Notes under the pieces: generated by a model
Told to the model about the DNA's origin: nothing
What the model saw: only the letters and a program-made list of their open reading frames with translations
Databases searched by the model: none
Assembly (NCBI RefSeq): GCF_002157205.1
Contig: NZ_CP021358.1
Location: 124,001-188,000 of the forward strand
Source: Kushneria marisflavi
GTDB taxonomy: Bacteria; Pseudomonadota; Gammaproteobacteria; Pseudomonadales; Halomonadaceae
DNA: 64,000 nt
Direction of reading: 5' to 3'
Translations under genes and position numbers: made by a program
In this document: positions 17,230-25,682 of the stretch, piece after piece
How the letters are laid out: each line of letters opens with the position of its first letter
Numbering within the stretch: the first letter of the stretch is position 1

Positions 17230-17808
17230 ATGAAAAAATTTGCACTTTTCGCCGCACCGCTGTTCGCCTCTTCTCTGGTCGCCGCGCCAATGGCCATGGC
17301 TGACACCAGCTCCGGTATCTACTCAGGCGTTGGTGTTGGTAGCGCACAGGTCCATAATGCCGATGTCAGCAGCTTCAGCGACAGCAACGTGTCCGGTAGC
17401 CGCATCACTGACAACAACGATACTGCTCAGAGCGCTTTCGTTGGCTACAAGTTCAACGACTGGTTCTCTACCGAGATCAACTACGCTGATCTGGGCGACA
17501 TCGATTACGCTACTGATCAGGGTAACGGCCACTACCAGACCAAGGCCTATAGCCTGAGCGCCATCGGTGAACTGCCCCTGTTCTACGGTGTTTCCGGTTA
17601 CGCACGCGTTGGTGCTGCCTACTGGAAGGCCAATGCGCAGGAAGGTCCGGCCAGCAACCAGTACGGCACCGACCCGGTTTACGGTCTGGGCCTCAAGTAC
17701 CAGTTCGAGACCGTTCCGGTCTTCGCTCGTGCTGAATACACGCGTTATGACATGGACAGCGATTACAAGATCGACGCTGCCATGGCTTCTGTCGGCGTAC
17801 AGTTCTAA
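17230..17808 (+). CDS. Small outer-membrane beta-barrel protein (OmpA/OmpX-like porin family)
   Basis: This 192-aa exported protein has the signal peptide MKKFALFAAPLFASSLVAAPMAMA (cleavage about residue 24). The mature part alternates hydrophobic and polar residues in beta hairpins, for example SAFVGYKFNDWFSTEINYADLG and YGLGLKYQFETVPVFARAEYTRY. It ends in the aromatic VGVQF, the C-terminal Phe recognised by the Bam machinery. About eight strands fit this length. Its role (adhesion, structural or small channel) cannot be told. A near-optimal GGAG site, strong terminator and biased codons suggest high expression. Confidence 0.85.
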   Translation: MKKFALFAAPLFASSLVAAPMAMADTSSGIYSGVGVGSAQVHNADVSSFSDSNVSGSRITDNNDTAQSAFVGYKFNDWFSTEINYADLGDIDYATDQGNGHYQTKAYSLSAIGELPLFYGVSGYARVGAAYWKANAQEGPASNQYGTDPVYGLGLKYQFETVPVFARAEYTRYDMDSDYKIDAAMASVGVQF

Positions 17809-17835
17809 TCGACGATTGTCGAAAGGTTCTGAAAA

Positions 17836-17861
17836 ACGGCACCTTCGGGTGCCGTTTTTTT
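17836..17861 (+). terminator. Rho-independent terminator of the beta-barrel gene
   Basis: ACGGCACC / GGTGCCGT with a TTCG tetraloop is followed by seven T (17855-17861). It lies 28 bp after the stop. Confidence 0.94.
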
Positions 17862-17887
17862 ATGCCCTTCTTCAGGGATCCATGCTC

Positions 17888-18067
17888 TCAGGGGTTGCAA
17901 CTACTGGGCCCGTCCGGTCCGGGCATGCAGGCTCTTTGTCCCGGCTGAGTGCCCTGATCATTGACCCTGGGGGATTGCCAGACAAACTCCGTGTCATCCC
18001 TGCTCGCACAGCCTGTCATCATTAGTGTCAGCATGACAATCATCACACCATGGTATCGGCGCTGCAT
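17888..18067 (-). CDS. Small lipoprotein, 59 aa, unrecognised
   Basis: ATG 18067 is preceded by an excellent GGGAGGT ribosome site at 6-bp spacing, which is the main reason to believe the gene. The N-terminus MQRRYHGVMIVMLTLMMTGC is a textbook lipoprotein signal with the lipobox LMMTGC and Cys at residue 20. The mature part of about 40 residues has two more cysteines (RACMPG, SSCNP) that could form a disulfide, plus many Gly/Pro. Ser-Arg after the Cys does not signal inner-membrane retention, so outer-membrane sorting is plausible. I do not recognise a family. It is antisense to nothing and stands alone between the barrel gene and proS. Confidence 0.75.
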   Translation of the reverse strand: MQRRYHGVMIVMLTLMMTGCASRDDTEFVWQSPRVNDQGTQPGQRACMPGPDGPSSCNP

Positions 18068-18250
18068 GTTACCTCCCTCGTCTTTGATCATTGGTGAGGG
18101 CCAACGAGCCAGCCTCCCCGCTTGCGTCGGCCCATATCATGAATAAACAGATACCATCATTGAGGACGGCAGGAAACGCATTTTGCCGACAGGCAACGAA
18201 TGCTCGTACAATGCGGTTCATTTCATCCGGCCAAGGGAAACATTCGATTC

Positions 18251-19957
18251 ATGCGCGCCAGTCAACTGCTGCTCTCCACGCTCAAGGAAACGCCCGCCAA
18301 CGCTGAGGTTGTCAGTCACCAACTGATGCTGCGTGCCGGCATGATTCGAAAACTGGCTTCGGGTCTTTACACCTGGCTGCCGCTGGGGCTTCGCACCCTG
18401 CGCAAGGTTGAACGGATCGTGCGCGAGGAAATGGACCGCGCCGGCGCCCAGGAAGTATTGATGCCTTCGGTGCAGCCTGCCGAGCTATGGCAGGAGTCGG
18501 GGCGCTGGGACAAGTACGGCAACCTGCTGCTGCGCCTTCGTGACCGACACGATCGTGAATTCTGCTATGGCCCTACCCATGAGGAGGTCATTACCGATCT
18601 GGTCCGCAATGAAGTGCGTTCCTACCGCCAGCTGCCCTGCAATTTCTATCAGATTCAGACCAAGTTTCGCGATGAAACCCGTCCTCGCTTTGGCGTCATG
18701 CGGGCACGCGAATTCATCATGAAGGATGCCTACTCCTTCGATATCAGTCAGGAAGCCATGGCGGCCTCCTATCAGAAAATGTATGAGGCCTATGTTCGTG
18801 TCTTCACGCGCCTTGGGCTTGATTTCCGCGCCGTGCAGGCTGACAACGGCGAGATCGGCGGCAGCGGCTCTCATGAGTTTCACGTGCTTGCCGACTCGGG
18901 TGAAGACGCCGTCATCTTTTCTACGGGGTCCGATTATGCCGCCAATATCGAAAAGGCCGAAGCCCTGCCCGATCGTCAGGAGCGTGCCGCACCTCAAGAA
19001 AATATGCACGAGGTCGATACACCGGATGCCAAAACCATCGCTGCGCTGGTAGAAAAGCACGGCCTGCCGATCGAAAAGACTGTCAAGACGCTGATCGTTC
19101 ATGGCGCTGAAGGTGGGCTGGTTGCGTTGATGGTCCGCGGTGATCACCAGCTCAATGAGATCAAGGCACTGCACCTGGCGCAGGTGGCTTCTCCGCTGGT
19201 CATGGCCAATGAAGAAGAAATTCGCCAGGCCGTCGGTGCAGGTCCCGGCTCACTAGGCCCGGTAGGCCTTGAGATTCCTCTGATCATTGACCGTAGCGTA
19301 GCGGTCATGAGCGATTTCGGCGCTGGCGCCAACATCGATGGCAAACACTTTTTCGGTATTAACTGGGGGCGCGATCTGCCCCTGCCGATGGTGGCTGATA
19401 TTCGCGATGTCGTCGCCGGCGATCCGTCACCGGACGGCCAGGGTACGCTCTCGATTGCCCGCGGTATCGAGGTCGGCCACGTTTTCCAGCTCGGGACAAA
19501 ATATTCCGAGGCGTTGGGGGCGACCGTTCTGGATGAGAACGGGGACAATGTACCGCTGCAGATGGGCTGTTACGGCATTGGTGTCAGCCGTGTGGTGGCT
19601 GCTGCCATTGAGCAGAATCATGACGAGCGTGGCATCTCGCTGCCGGCAAGTCTGGCCCCCTATCAGGTGGCGCTGGTGCCCATGAACGCACACAAGTCGC
19701 AGGCAGTACGTGACGAAGCCGAGCGGCTTTACAATGCCTTCAACGAAAAGGGCATCGAAGTTCTGCTGGATGACCGCGATGAGCGTCCCGGCGTCAAGTT
19801 TGCTGATCTCGAACTGATCGGCATTCCTCACCGTATCGTTATCGGTGATCGCGGTCTTAAAACGGGTGAACTGGAGTACAAGGGAAGGCGTGACGACGAT
19901 ATTACAATGGTGGCGCAACAGGAGGCCGTCGAGTTTATTTGTCAAAAGCTGGCTTGA
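18251..19957 (+). CDS. proS: Prolyl-tRNA synthetase (bacterial type)
   Basis: This 568-aa class II synthetase has motif 1 around [12 protein letters not shown], motif 2 [17 protein letters not shown] and motif 3 [14 protein letters not shown]. The editing (INS) domain lies in the middle, with [12 protein letters not shown]. The C-terminal anticodon domain begins near QVALVPMN. Length agrees with E. coli ProS (572 aa). ATG 18251 ([13 protein letters not shown]) is the family start. An in-frame extension of 17 codons to 18200 is not. Its 3' end overlaps the transglycosylase gene by about 68 bp. tRNA-Pro lies 8 kb away. Confidence 0.98.
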   Translation: MRASQLLLSTLKETPANAEVVSHQLMLRAGMIRKLASGLYTWLPLGLRTLRKVERIVREEMDRAGAQEVLMPSVQPAELWQESGRWDKYGNLLLRLRDRHDREFCYGPTHEEVITDLVRNEVRSYRQLPCNFYQIQTKFRDETRPRFGVMRAREFIMKDAYSFDISQEAMAASYQKMYEAYVRVFTRLGLDFRAVQADNGEIGGSGSHEFHVLADSGEDAVIFSTGSDYAANIEKAEALPDRQERAAPQENMHEVDTPDAKTIAALVEKHGLPIEKTVKTLIVHGAEGGLVALMVRGDHQLNEIKALHLAQVASPLVMANEEEIRQAVGAGPGSLGPVGLEIPLIIDRSVAVMSDFGAGANIDGKHFFGINWGRDLPLPMVADIRDVVAGDPSPDGQGTLSIARGIEVGHVFQLGTKYSEALGATVLDENGDNVPLQMGCYGIGVSRVVAAAIEQNHDERGISLPASLAPYQVALVPMNAHKSQAVRDEAERLYNAFNEKGIEVLLDDRDERPGVKFADLELIGIPHRIVIGDRGLKTGELEYKGRRDDDITMVAQQEAVEFICQKLA

Positions 19958-20549
19958 CGCCGGTTTCCCAGCATGCCTTTGGGGCGCCTGTCTGGTGACA
20001 GGCGCCCTTTTTGCGCCTGTCACTCTGGCCGCTGCCGTACCGGAGGCACATGTCTCGGCTCAGATGATCCGACAACTCTCCAGCGCCGTCTCAAACGATC
20101 AACGCTTTGACGATCATTTTGAAGCTGAAGTCTGGATGACGGACATGAATCGACGCCTGTCGCGCTACCTTGTCGATCCGCATCAACGCCTTGCGTTACT
20201 GGAGAGCATTCAGCGTGAATCCCGGCGCGCCTCGCTGGATCTACAACTGGTGCTTTCAGTCATTGATGTCGAAAGTCGCTTTATGCCCGAGGCACGCTCC
20301 AGCGCCGGGGCTCAGGGGCTCATGCAGGTCATGCCCTTCTGGAAAAAGGAGATTGGCCGGGAAAGCGATGACCTCTTCGATCCTGATACCAACCTGCGCT
20401 ACGGCTGCACCATTCTGGCGTGGTATCTCAAGGTCGAAAAGGGGGACGTGACGCGCGCTCTGGCACGCTATAACGGCAGTCTCGGCAAAACACGCTATCC
20501 AGAGCAGGTCATGACAAGCTGGGATAGCCGCTGGTGGGTCGACAGCTAG
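19890..20549 (+). CDS. Lytic transglycosylase, SLT-type, exported
   Basis: This protein of about 219 aa cleaves the glycan strand of peptidoglycan to 1,6-anhydro-MurNAc products. The catalytic Glu is in [26 protein letters not shown], the GLMQ signature is present, and LARYNGSLG is the usual C-terminal motif. The start is GTG 19890, with AAGGGAAGG just upstream, inside the end of proS. It yields a basic N-region (RNRRPSS) and a hydrophobic segment ending in TLAAA, a plausible signal peptide. GTG 19845 and 19866 are alternatives. Translation is probably coupled to proS. Products would be imported by AmpG, encoded 0.6 kb away. Confidence 0.85.
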   Translation: MTTILQWWRNRRPSSLFVKSWLDAGFPACLWGACLVTGALFAPVTLAAAVPEAHVSAQMIRQLSSAVSNDQRFDDHFEAEVWMTDMNRRLSRYLVDPHQRLALLESIQRESRRASLDLQLVLSVIDVESRFMPEARSSAGAQGLMQVMPFWKKEIGRESDDLFDPDTNLRYGCTILAWYLKVEKGDVTRALARYNGSLGKTRYPEQVMTSWDSRWWVDS

Positions 20550-20572
20550 ACCTGGCAAAGATCAGTGCTGTT

Positions 20573-21097
20573 TCAGTCTTTTGAAATGCCCTGAATCTGG
20601 CTGGCCTGAAGCGTGACGCGATGCTCCTGCTGCAGAATATTGAGCAACACGACGACGCGTTCATCTTCCTTTCCATGAACAAACAGTCCTTCCAGCGCCT
20701 TGAAAGGTCCATCGGTAATTTCGATTCGCTCCCCTTCGCTAAAACGCGGCCCTTCCTCAATCAAGGGCTGATCACTGACCTGCCGGCGCAGAGTCTCGAT
20801 CAGAGTATCCGGTACTGGCACCGGCTCACGGCCAAAGGCAAGCAACCGGATCACCCCACGGGTAGAGCGCACGGGCACCCAGTTGTCCTGTAGCGGATTC
20901 ATCTGAATGAATAGATACCAGGGAAACAGGGGCTCGAGGACATGCCCGACCTTGCCACGCTGGCGCTTTTCCCTTTGCATGACCGGATGAAAGACGGTGT
21001 AGCCCTGATACTGCAGGTGCTCGGCAGCGCGAAAGGATTCACCTGACTTGCACTGGACCGCGTACCAGCGCAGTCCTTCAGGTCCTGTCGTCTTCAT
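20573..21097 (-). CDS. rfaH: Transcription antitermination protein RfaH
   Basis: This 174-aa NusG paralogue is recruited to paused RNA polymerase at ops sites of long envelope operons (LPS, capsule, secretion). The NGN domain has RWYAVQCKSGESFRAAEHL near residue 10 and the LFPWYLFIQM strand. The VPVRSTRGVIRLLAFG stretch resembles RfaH rather than NusG. The C-terminal KOW-like domain is ERIEITDGPFKALEGLF. ATG 21097 is used because GGGGA lies eight bases before it, while the ATG at 21106 directly abuts that site. Its ops-controlled targets must lie outside the window. It converges on the transglycosylase with only 23 bp between. Confidence 0.88.
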   Translation of the reverse strand: MKTTGPEGLRWYAVQCKSGESFRAAEHLQYQGYTVFHPVMQREKRQRGKVGHVLEPLFPWYLFIQMNPLQDNWVPVRSTRGVIRLLAFGREPVPVPDTLIETLRRQVSDQPLIEEGPRFSEGERIEITDGPFKALEGLFVHGKEDERVVVLLNILQQEHRVTLQASQIQGISKD

Positions 21098-21160
21098 TAA
21101 AACCATCCCCGGTCAGTAGCCGTCAGCGCATCGGTCTGAGAGAATCGGCGCGCCATTTAA

Positions 21161-22429
21161 ATGCCCGCGACTTTCTGGATAACACCGTTGATTTCGATTG
21201 CTACAGCCCGGGCCGCCGTTGCGCGCCATGGTATCACGTTCCTCATGGGGCTCGCGTCAGGCCTGCCACTGTTGCTGACGGGCAGCGTCCTTCAGGCATG
21301 GATGACCGATGCCGGTGTTTCTCTGGATGCCGTCGGCCTGCTGGCGCTGATTGGTATTCCCTACACACTCAAGTTTCTCTGGGCCCCCTTGCTCGATCGC
21401 TTCGAGCTGCCGTTTCTGGGCCGGCGTCGGGGCTGGCTGCTGCTGACACAGCTGGCGCTGACCTCATTGATCGTTGCGCTGGCCCTGTCCGATCCCGGTC
21501 TCGCCCCACTCACCGTTGGCGCTGTAGCACTGGGCATCAGTTTTTTCAGCGCGACGCAGGACATCATCATTGATGCCTATCGCCGTGAACATCTTCCCGA
21601 GAAAGAGCTCGGCATCGGCTCAAGCCTTTATACCTATGGTTATCGTACCGGCATGTTGTTTGCCTCCGGTGGCGGCCTGATGCTGGCTGACAGCATCGGG
21701 TTTCGTGCGACCTACCTGACCATGGCGGTCGTACTCGGCGCCTGCATGCTGGTGACCCTCATGGCGCCCGAACCGGGAGCCCAGCGCCCCGCGCATCCGC
21801 AGAACTGGCGCGATACCTTTCTGGATCCCATTCGCAACTTTCTGACGCGTCCGGGCGCACTCTGGCTTTTGCTCTTTATCCTGCTTTACAAGCTCGGCGA
21901 CTCGGTGGCCGGCAACCTGACCACCCCCTTTTACAAGTCAATCGGCTTCTCAAACGCCGAGATCGGCGCCACGGTCAAGATCTTCGGCTTCTGGCCGCTG
22001 CTGGGCGGCATCTTTCTCGGTGGCTTGGTCATCCTGCGTATCGGCATTTACCGCTCACTATGGTGGTTCGGGCTGTTGCAGATGGCTTCCACGGCCGGTT
22101 TTATCTGGCTCAACCATGTTGGCCACTCAATCACGGTACTGGCAGCCGTGGTCAGCTTTGAAAACGCCGCCGCGGGGATGGGCACCGCTGCCTTTCTGGC
22201 CTTCATGGCCGCCCTGACCGACAAGCGATTCACGGCAGGCCAATACGCCCTGCTTTCCTCGATCATGGGCCTGCCCAGAGTCGTGATTTCAGCCCCCGGT
22301 GGCATCCTTTCAGAAGCCGTAGGTTGGGACGGTTTCTTTTTAATCTGCACACTGGCCGCTATTCCGGGGCTGATAATCCTTTGGTATTTTCGCCAATGGC
22401 GCGATATTGCCGATTCTTCCCATCGGTAA
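21161..22429 (+). CDS. ampG: Muropeptide permease AmpG (MFS)
   Basis: This 422-aa inner-membrane transporter of the AmpG branch of the major facilitator family imports 1,6-anhydro-muropeptides for recycling. The pattern is about 12 hydrophobic helices with typical AmpG motifs GLASGLPLLLTGSVLQAWM, GIPYTLKFLWAPLLDR, SATQDIIIDAYRRE and the late AFLAFMAALTDKRFTAGQYALLSS. It is divergent from rfaH and followed by mltA. Together with the two transglycosylases it forms a release-import group for cell-wall turnover. In organisms with AmpR/AmpC it also affects beta-lactamase induction, but no such genes are seen here. Confidence 0.93.
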   Translation: MPATFWITPLISIATARAAVARHGITFLMGLASGLPLLLTGSVLQAWMTDAGVSLDAVGLLALIGIPYTLKFLWAPLLDRFELPFLGRRRGWLLLTQLALTSLIVALALSDPGLAPLTVGAVALGISFFSATQDIIIDAYRREHLPEKELGIGSSLYTYGYRTGMLFASGGGLMLADSIGFRATYLTMAVVLGACMLVTLMAPEPGAQRPAHPQNWRDTFLDPIRNFLTRPGALWLLLFILLYKLGDSVAGNLTTPFYKSIGFSNAEIGATVKIFGFWPLLGGIFLGGLVILRIGIYRSLWWFGLLQMASTAGFIWLNHVGHSITVLAAVVSFENAAAGMGTAAFLAFMAALTDKRFTAGQYALLSSIMGLPRVVISAPGGILSEAVGWDGFFLICTLAAIPGLIILWYFRQWRDIADSSHR

Positions 22430-22540
22430 TACGGTTTAGCGCCTTTACTGTTCCACGGGCGCCAGGCTCCGGCCGCGCCCCTAGAAGAGACCCTGATCTT
22501 GTCTTTTGTATCTGCTGAAACATCCTGCCCTCAGGGCCTT

Positions 22541-23632
22541 TTGCGACTGGCACGCCTGGTGGGCCGAGGCACGGGCGTTATCCTCACAGGCGCGATTCTA
22601 ACCGCCTGTTCCACCGGCCAAACCGGCTTTCAGCCGGCAAAAACGCCGCAGTACACCGATTCAAGCATCCCGATGCATCCAACCAGCTGGCAGCAACTAC
22701 CCGGCTGGCAGGACGACAATCTCCTGAGTGCCTGGAGCGCCTTCAGAACCAGCTGTGAAAAGCTCGCACGCAAGCCGGACTGGGCATCGGTCTGCAACGA
22801 CGCCCGACACGTCGATCCTCTGGATAGCCGTGCGATACGACGCTACTTCGAGCATCGTTTTACGCCCTTTACCCTGAGCAACAGCGATGGTTCAACGGTG
22901 GGGACCATTACAGGCTACTACGAGCCGGTGCTTCGAGGCTCTCGAACCCGACACGGGCCCTATCAGGTGCCGCTGTATCGTAACATCGGCAACAGTAGCC
23001 TGATGGCCGCCAGCCGTAGCCAACTGATCAAAAGCGGCGTCCTGCGCGGGCGCGAACTGGTCTGGGTAGATGACCCGGTTGAAGCTGCGTTCCTGCAGAT
23101 TCAGGGGTCAGGTCGAATCAAGCTGGCGGAAGGCGGCGAAATGCGCGTTGGCTTTGCCGGGGCCACGGATCAGCCTTTTCAATCCTTTGCTCGCTGGCTG
23201 CTGGATCATGGCGAAATTACACCGGCTCAGGCCACGCTGCCGGGCATCAAGGCATGGGCCAGTGCCAACCCCGGTCGTGTGCAGGAAGTGCTCAACGTCA
23301 ATCCGCGGTTTGTTTTCTTCAGGGAGCTTGATAGCACACACAAGAGCAGTGACGGCCCAATCGGCGCGCAGGGCGTGCCGCTAACGCCCGAACGTAGCAT
23401 CGCCATTGACCCCGATCAGATTCCACTGGGCGCACCGGTCTTTCTCTCCACGACTCGCCCTTTGTCCAACCAGCGTATGCAAAGACTGATGCTGGCTCAG
23501 GATACGGGCAGCGCCATCAAGGGTACCGTACGTGCGGACTTTTTCTGGGGCCACGGTGATGAGGCAAGCCTTAATGCCGGGCGCATGAAGCAGCCCGGTC
23601 AGATGTGGGTCGTTCTACCCAATCGTCAGTAG
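22541..23632 (+). CDS. mltA: Membrane-bound lytic murein transglycosylase A
   Basis: This outer-membrane lipoprotein of about 363 aa cuts peptidoglycan glycan strands. The MltA barrel domain includes GTITGYYEPVLRGSRTRHG, WVDDPVEAAFLQIQGSGRIKL and the 3D domain AQDTGSAIKGTVRADFFWG, where the Asp of the QDTG motif is catalytic. I favour TTG 22541, which gives a compact lipoprotein signal with lipobox LTAC and Cys at residue 23. A TTG at 22499 also has an upstream purine-rich site and would add 14 residues. Either way the gene uses a rare TTG start. It lies 0.1 kb after ampG. Confidence 0.92.
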   Translation: MRLARLVGRGTGVILTGAILTACSTGQTGFQPAKTPQYTDSSIPMHPTSWQQLPGWQDDNLLSAWSAFRTSCEKLARKPDWASVCNDARHVDPLDSRAIRRYFEHRFTPFTLSNSDGSTVGTITGYYEPVLRGSRTRHGPYQVPLYRNIGNSSLMAASRSQLIKSGVLRGRELVWVDDPVEAAFLQIQGSGRIKLAEGGEMRVGFAGATDQPFQSFARWLLDHGEITPAQATLPGIKAWASANPGRVQEVLNVNPRFVFFRELDSTHKSSDGPIGAQGVPLTPERSIAIDPDQIPLGAPVFLSTTRPLSNQRMQRLMLAQDTGSAIKGTVRADFFWGHGDEASLNAGRMKQPGQMWVVLPNRQ

Positions 23633-23677
23633 ATGAGAGGTCAAACGGATGACGAGGTGCCATGGGCCACCATGGCG

Positions 23678-25510
23678 CTACTCAACGCTTGATCGCAGCC
23701 TGGCGTCCACCCACCGCAACGCTCCCCGTGTAGCCACCCAATGGGGCCGCATGAGAACGCGATACTGCCAGGCTTCGGCACGCGAGCCCGGTATCGGTGA
23801 ATTGCCGGTCACCGGCTCTCGTCGGGGATTTTCCCGCACCAGCAGCTTGAGCATCCAGGGGTTGGCCTGCTCGACCATGACCAGCGCCTGGCGGGCCTCT
23901 TCCAGTCGCGCCAGGCGATAAAGCGCCAATGCCTTGCCAAGCAAAAGTCCCAGCCATGGCTCGCCGTCATCATTGCTGCGCTCGATTTCCTCGATAAGCG
24001 TCAGGGCCCTGACGTCCTGCCCATCACTTAAAAGCTGCTCCAGCAACAGTTCACGAAGGCCCATGCTGTCTTCGCCGTCCAGACGAATCAAACGCTCGGC
24101 CAATTGACGCGACTGCTCACGGGCGCCGCGCTCCATACCGATGATCAGCCCCAGACCCAGCCGGAACAGGATATGGTTATCGCCATCCCCCCAGACAAAG
24201 GGGCTTTCGGCCCGCTCGACGGCTGCAAGCCACGTCTCAAAGCGCTGCGCCAGCGGCGAGAAGATCGCCTGAAACATCCATGGCAGATTGCCAAAGCGCC
24301 CAGCAAGCGCCATGGCCAGTTCCTGAAGTATTGCCGGCGTTGACAGCCATTCGGGATGCAGACACAGAGCGTCCAGCCAGGGCCGGGCATCACGCCAAGG
24401 GTCACCCTGCAGACCGCTACCGGGCGCCTCTTCGTTTTCAGTGGTGAAGTGCTGCTGCCACATCTCGTAGCGGGCATGATCCAGGTCGTCCTGCTGATAC
24501 TCAAGCCGCCCATCGGCATTGATCAGAAGCGACAACCGTGGCCCGTTATTCGACATCGGCAACAGCCGGGTCAGGGTATCCAGCGGTTCGGCCAGCTCCT
24601 CGTCGGCATAAATCATCTGCTCGGCCAGGGTCGCTTCGGGGTCTTCCGCCAGCTGTTCGAGAAAGGCCTGCTGGTCCTCGTCGAGATCAGTGCGGTGCAC
24701 CAATCGGCGTCTCCAGAAATCGGCACGCGCGCGCGCCTGCTCGGGCTGCCCTTCATGCAACAGCAACATGCTTTCAAGATAGGCCAGCGCCGGCTCGTTG
24801 GGCATGGTTTCCAGCGTGCGAATAAAGGTTTCGCGGGCACTGGGCAGATCATCACTGTCGAGATAGCGCAGACACAGGCGCTTTAGTGCCGCACCGCGAA
24901 GAAAGCCTGGCCCGTTCTCGACCACACTGTCCATCAGGGCCGCCTTTTTGCGGATAAAGCCGCGCTCCTGATAGACATCACTCAACAGCTCAAAGGCCGG
25001 CTCGCTCTCCTGCGGCAGACCTTCCCAGTCGACGTTGTTGAACAGCGACTCGAGGATGGTTTGCGCCCGTCCGAGCTGACCGCCTTCGGCACTGACGATA
25101 CCGGCTTCAAGCAGGGCCTGAGCCGGTACCTGATGTGATGAGAGTGCCTCATGCAGGGTTTTGCCCCGAAGACGCTGAAGCAATAGCATCCACATCAGAT
25201 GTGGCGGCACCTGCCCCGGCAGCATCATGCGGGCACAGCAGTCGGCATGGCGCCGACCCGAATCACACCAGCAGGGCTCCTGAGGCGCAGGTACCGCCAG
25301 CGTTTCAATCCGATAGCCAAGACGCTCAAGAGGCATCTGATTCCAGAGCACCGGTGCCAGCGCCTGCGCCAGCGCCACGTCGCCGCCAAGCAGCTCGGCG
25401 CCCTCCTTCCTTGCCCAGCCCATCAGTGAAGGGTAACGCTCTTCACGACGTATGGCCTCAAGCGCTCCCGTCGAAAACCCAAGGAGTTGGTCCACCCAGG
25501 CTGACAGCAT
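23678..25510 (-). CDS. SEC-C motif and TPR-like protein, function unknown
   Basis: This 610-aa protein is predicted cytoplasmic (no signal peptide or membrane span). Near the N-terminus PCWCDSGRRHADCC (C80, C82, C91, C92) is a SEC-C type zinc-binding motif, as at the end of SecA, here with Asp for the usual Gly after the second Cys. The rest is helical with repeat-like units such as AFELLSDVYQERGFIRKKAAL, ARETFIRTLETMPNEPALAYLESML and GLLLGKALALYRLARLEEA, suggesting tetratricopeptide repeats. Acidic residues are abundant. It is divergent from the 633-aa membrane protein across 172 bp and converges on mltA. I know no assigned function for this architecture. Confidence 0.8.
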   Translation of the reverse strand: MLSAWVDQLLGFSTGALEAIRREERYPSLMGWARKEGAELLGGDVALAQALAPVLWNQMPLERLGYRIETLAVPAPQEPCWCDSGRRHADCCARMMLPGQVPPHLMWMLLLQRLRGKTLHEALSSHQVPAQALLEAGIVSAEGGQLGRAQTILESLFNNVDWEGLPQESEPAFELLSDVYQERGFIRKKAALMDSVVENGPGFLRGAALKRLCLRYLDSDDLPSARETFIRTLETMPNEPALAYLESMLLLHEGQPEQARARADFWRRRLVHRTDLDEDQQAFLEQLAEDPEATLAEQMIYADEELAEPLDTLTRLLPMSNNGPRLSLLINADGRLEYQQDDLDHARYEMWQQHFTTENEEAPGSGLQGDPWRDARPWLDALCLHPEWLSTPAILQELAMALAGRFGNLPWMFQAIFSPLAQRFETWLAAVERAESPFVWGDGDNHILFRLGLGLIIGMERGAREQSRQLAERLIRLDGEDSMGLRELLLEQLLSDGQDVRALTLIEEIERSNDDGEPWLGLLLGKALALYRLARLEEARQALVMVEQANPWMLKLLVRENPRREPVTGNSPIPGSRAEAWQYRVLMRPHWVATRGALRWVDARLRSSVE

Positions 25511-25682
25511 ATTGTTCCTCCACCATGATCACGCTTATGCTAGCACGCTGACTGCCTGCGTCTCATGATAACGCCATCATGTTTGCCTCGCTGATGACCC
25601 ACCAGGGACCAGCAAGGCCTTCCATACATGCTCTGAAGCAGCCCTTGCGTCACTACGCCCACTTTGTTTCGGAAATACCCGC

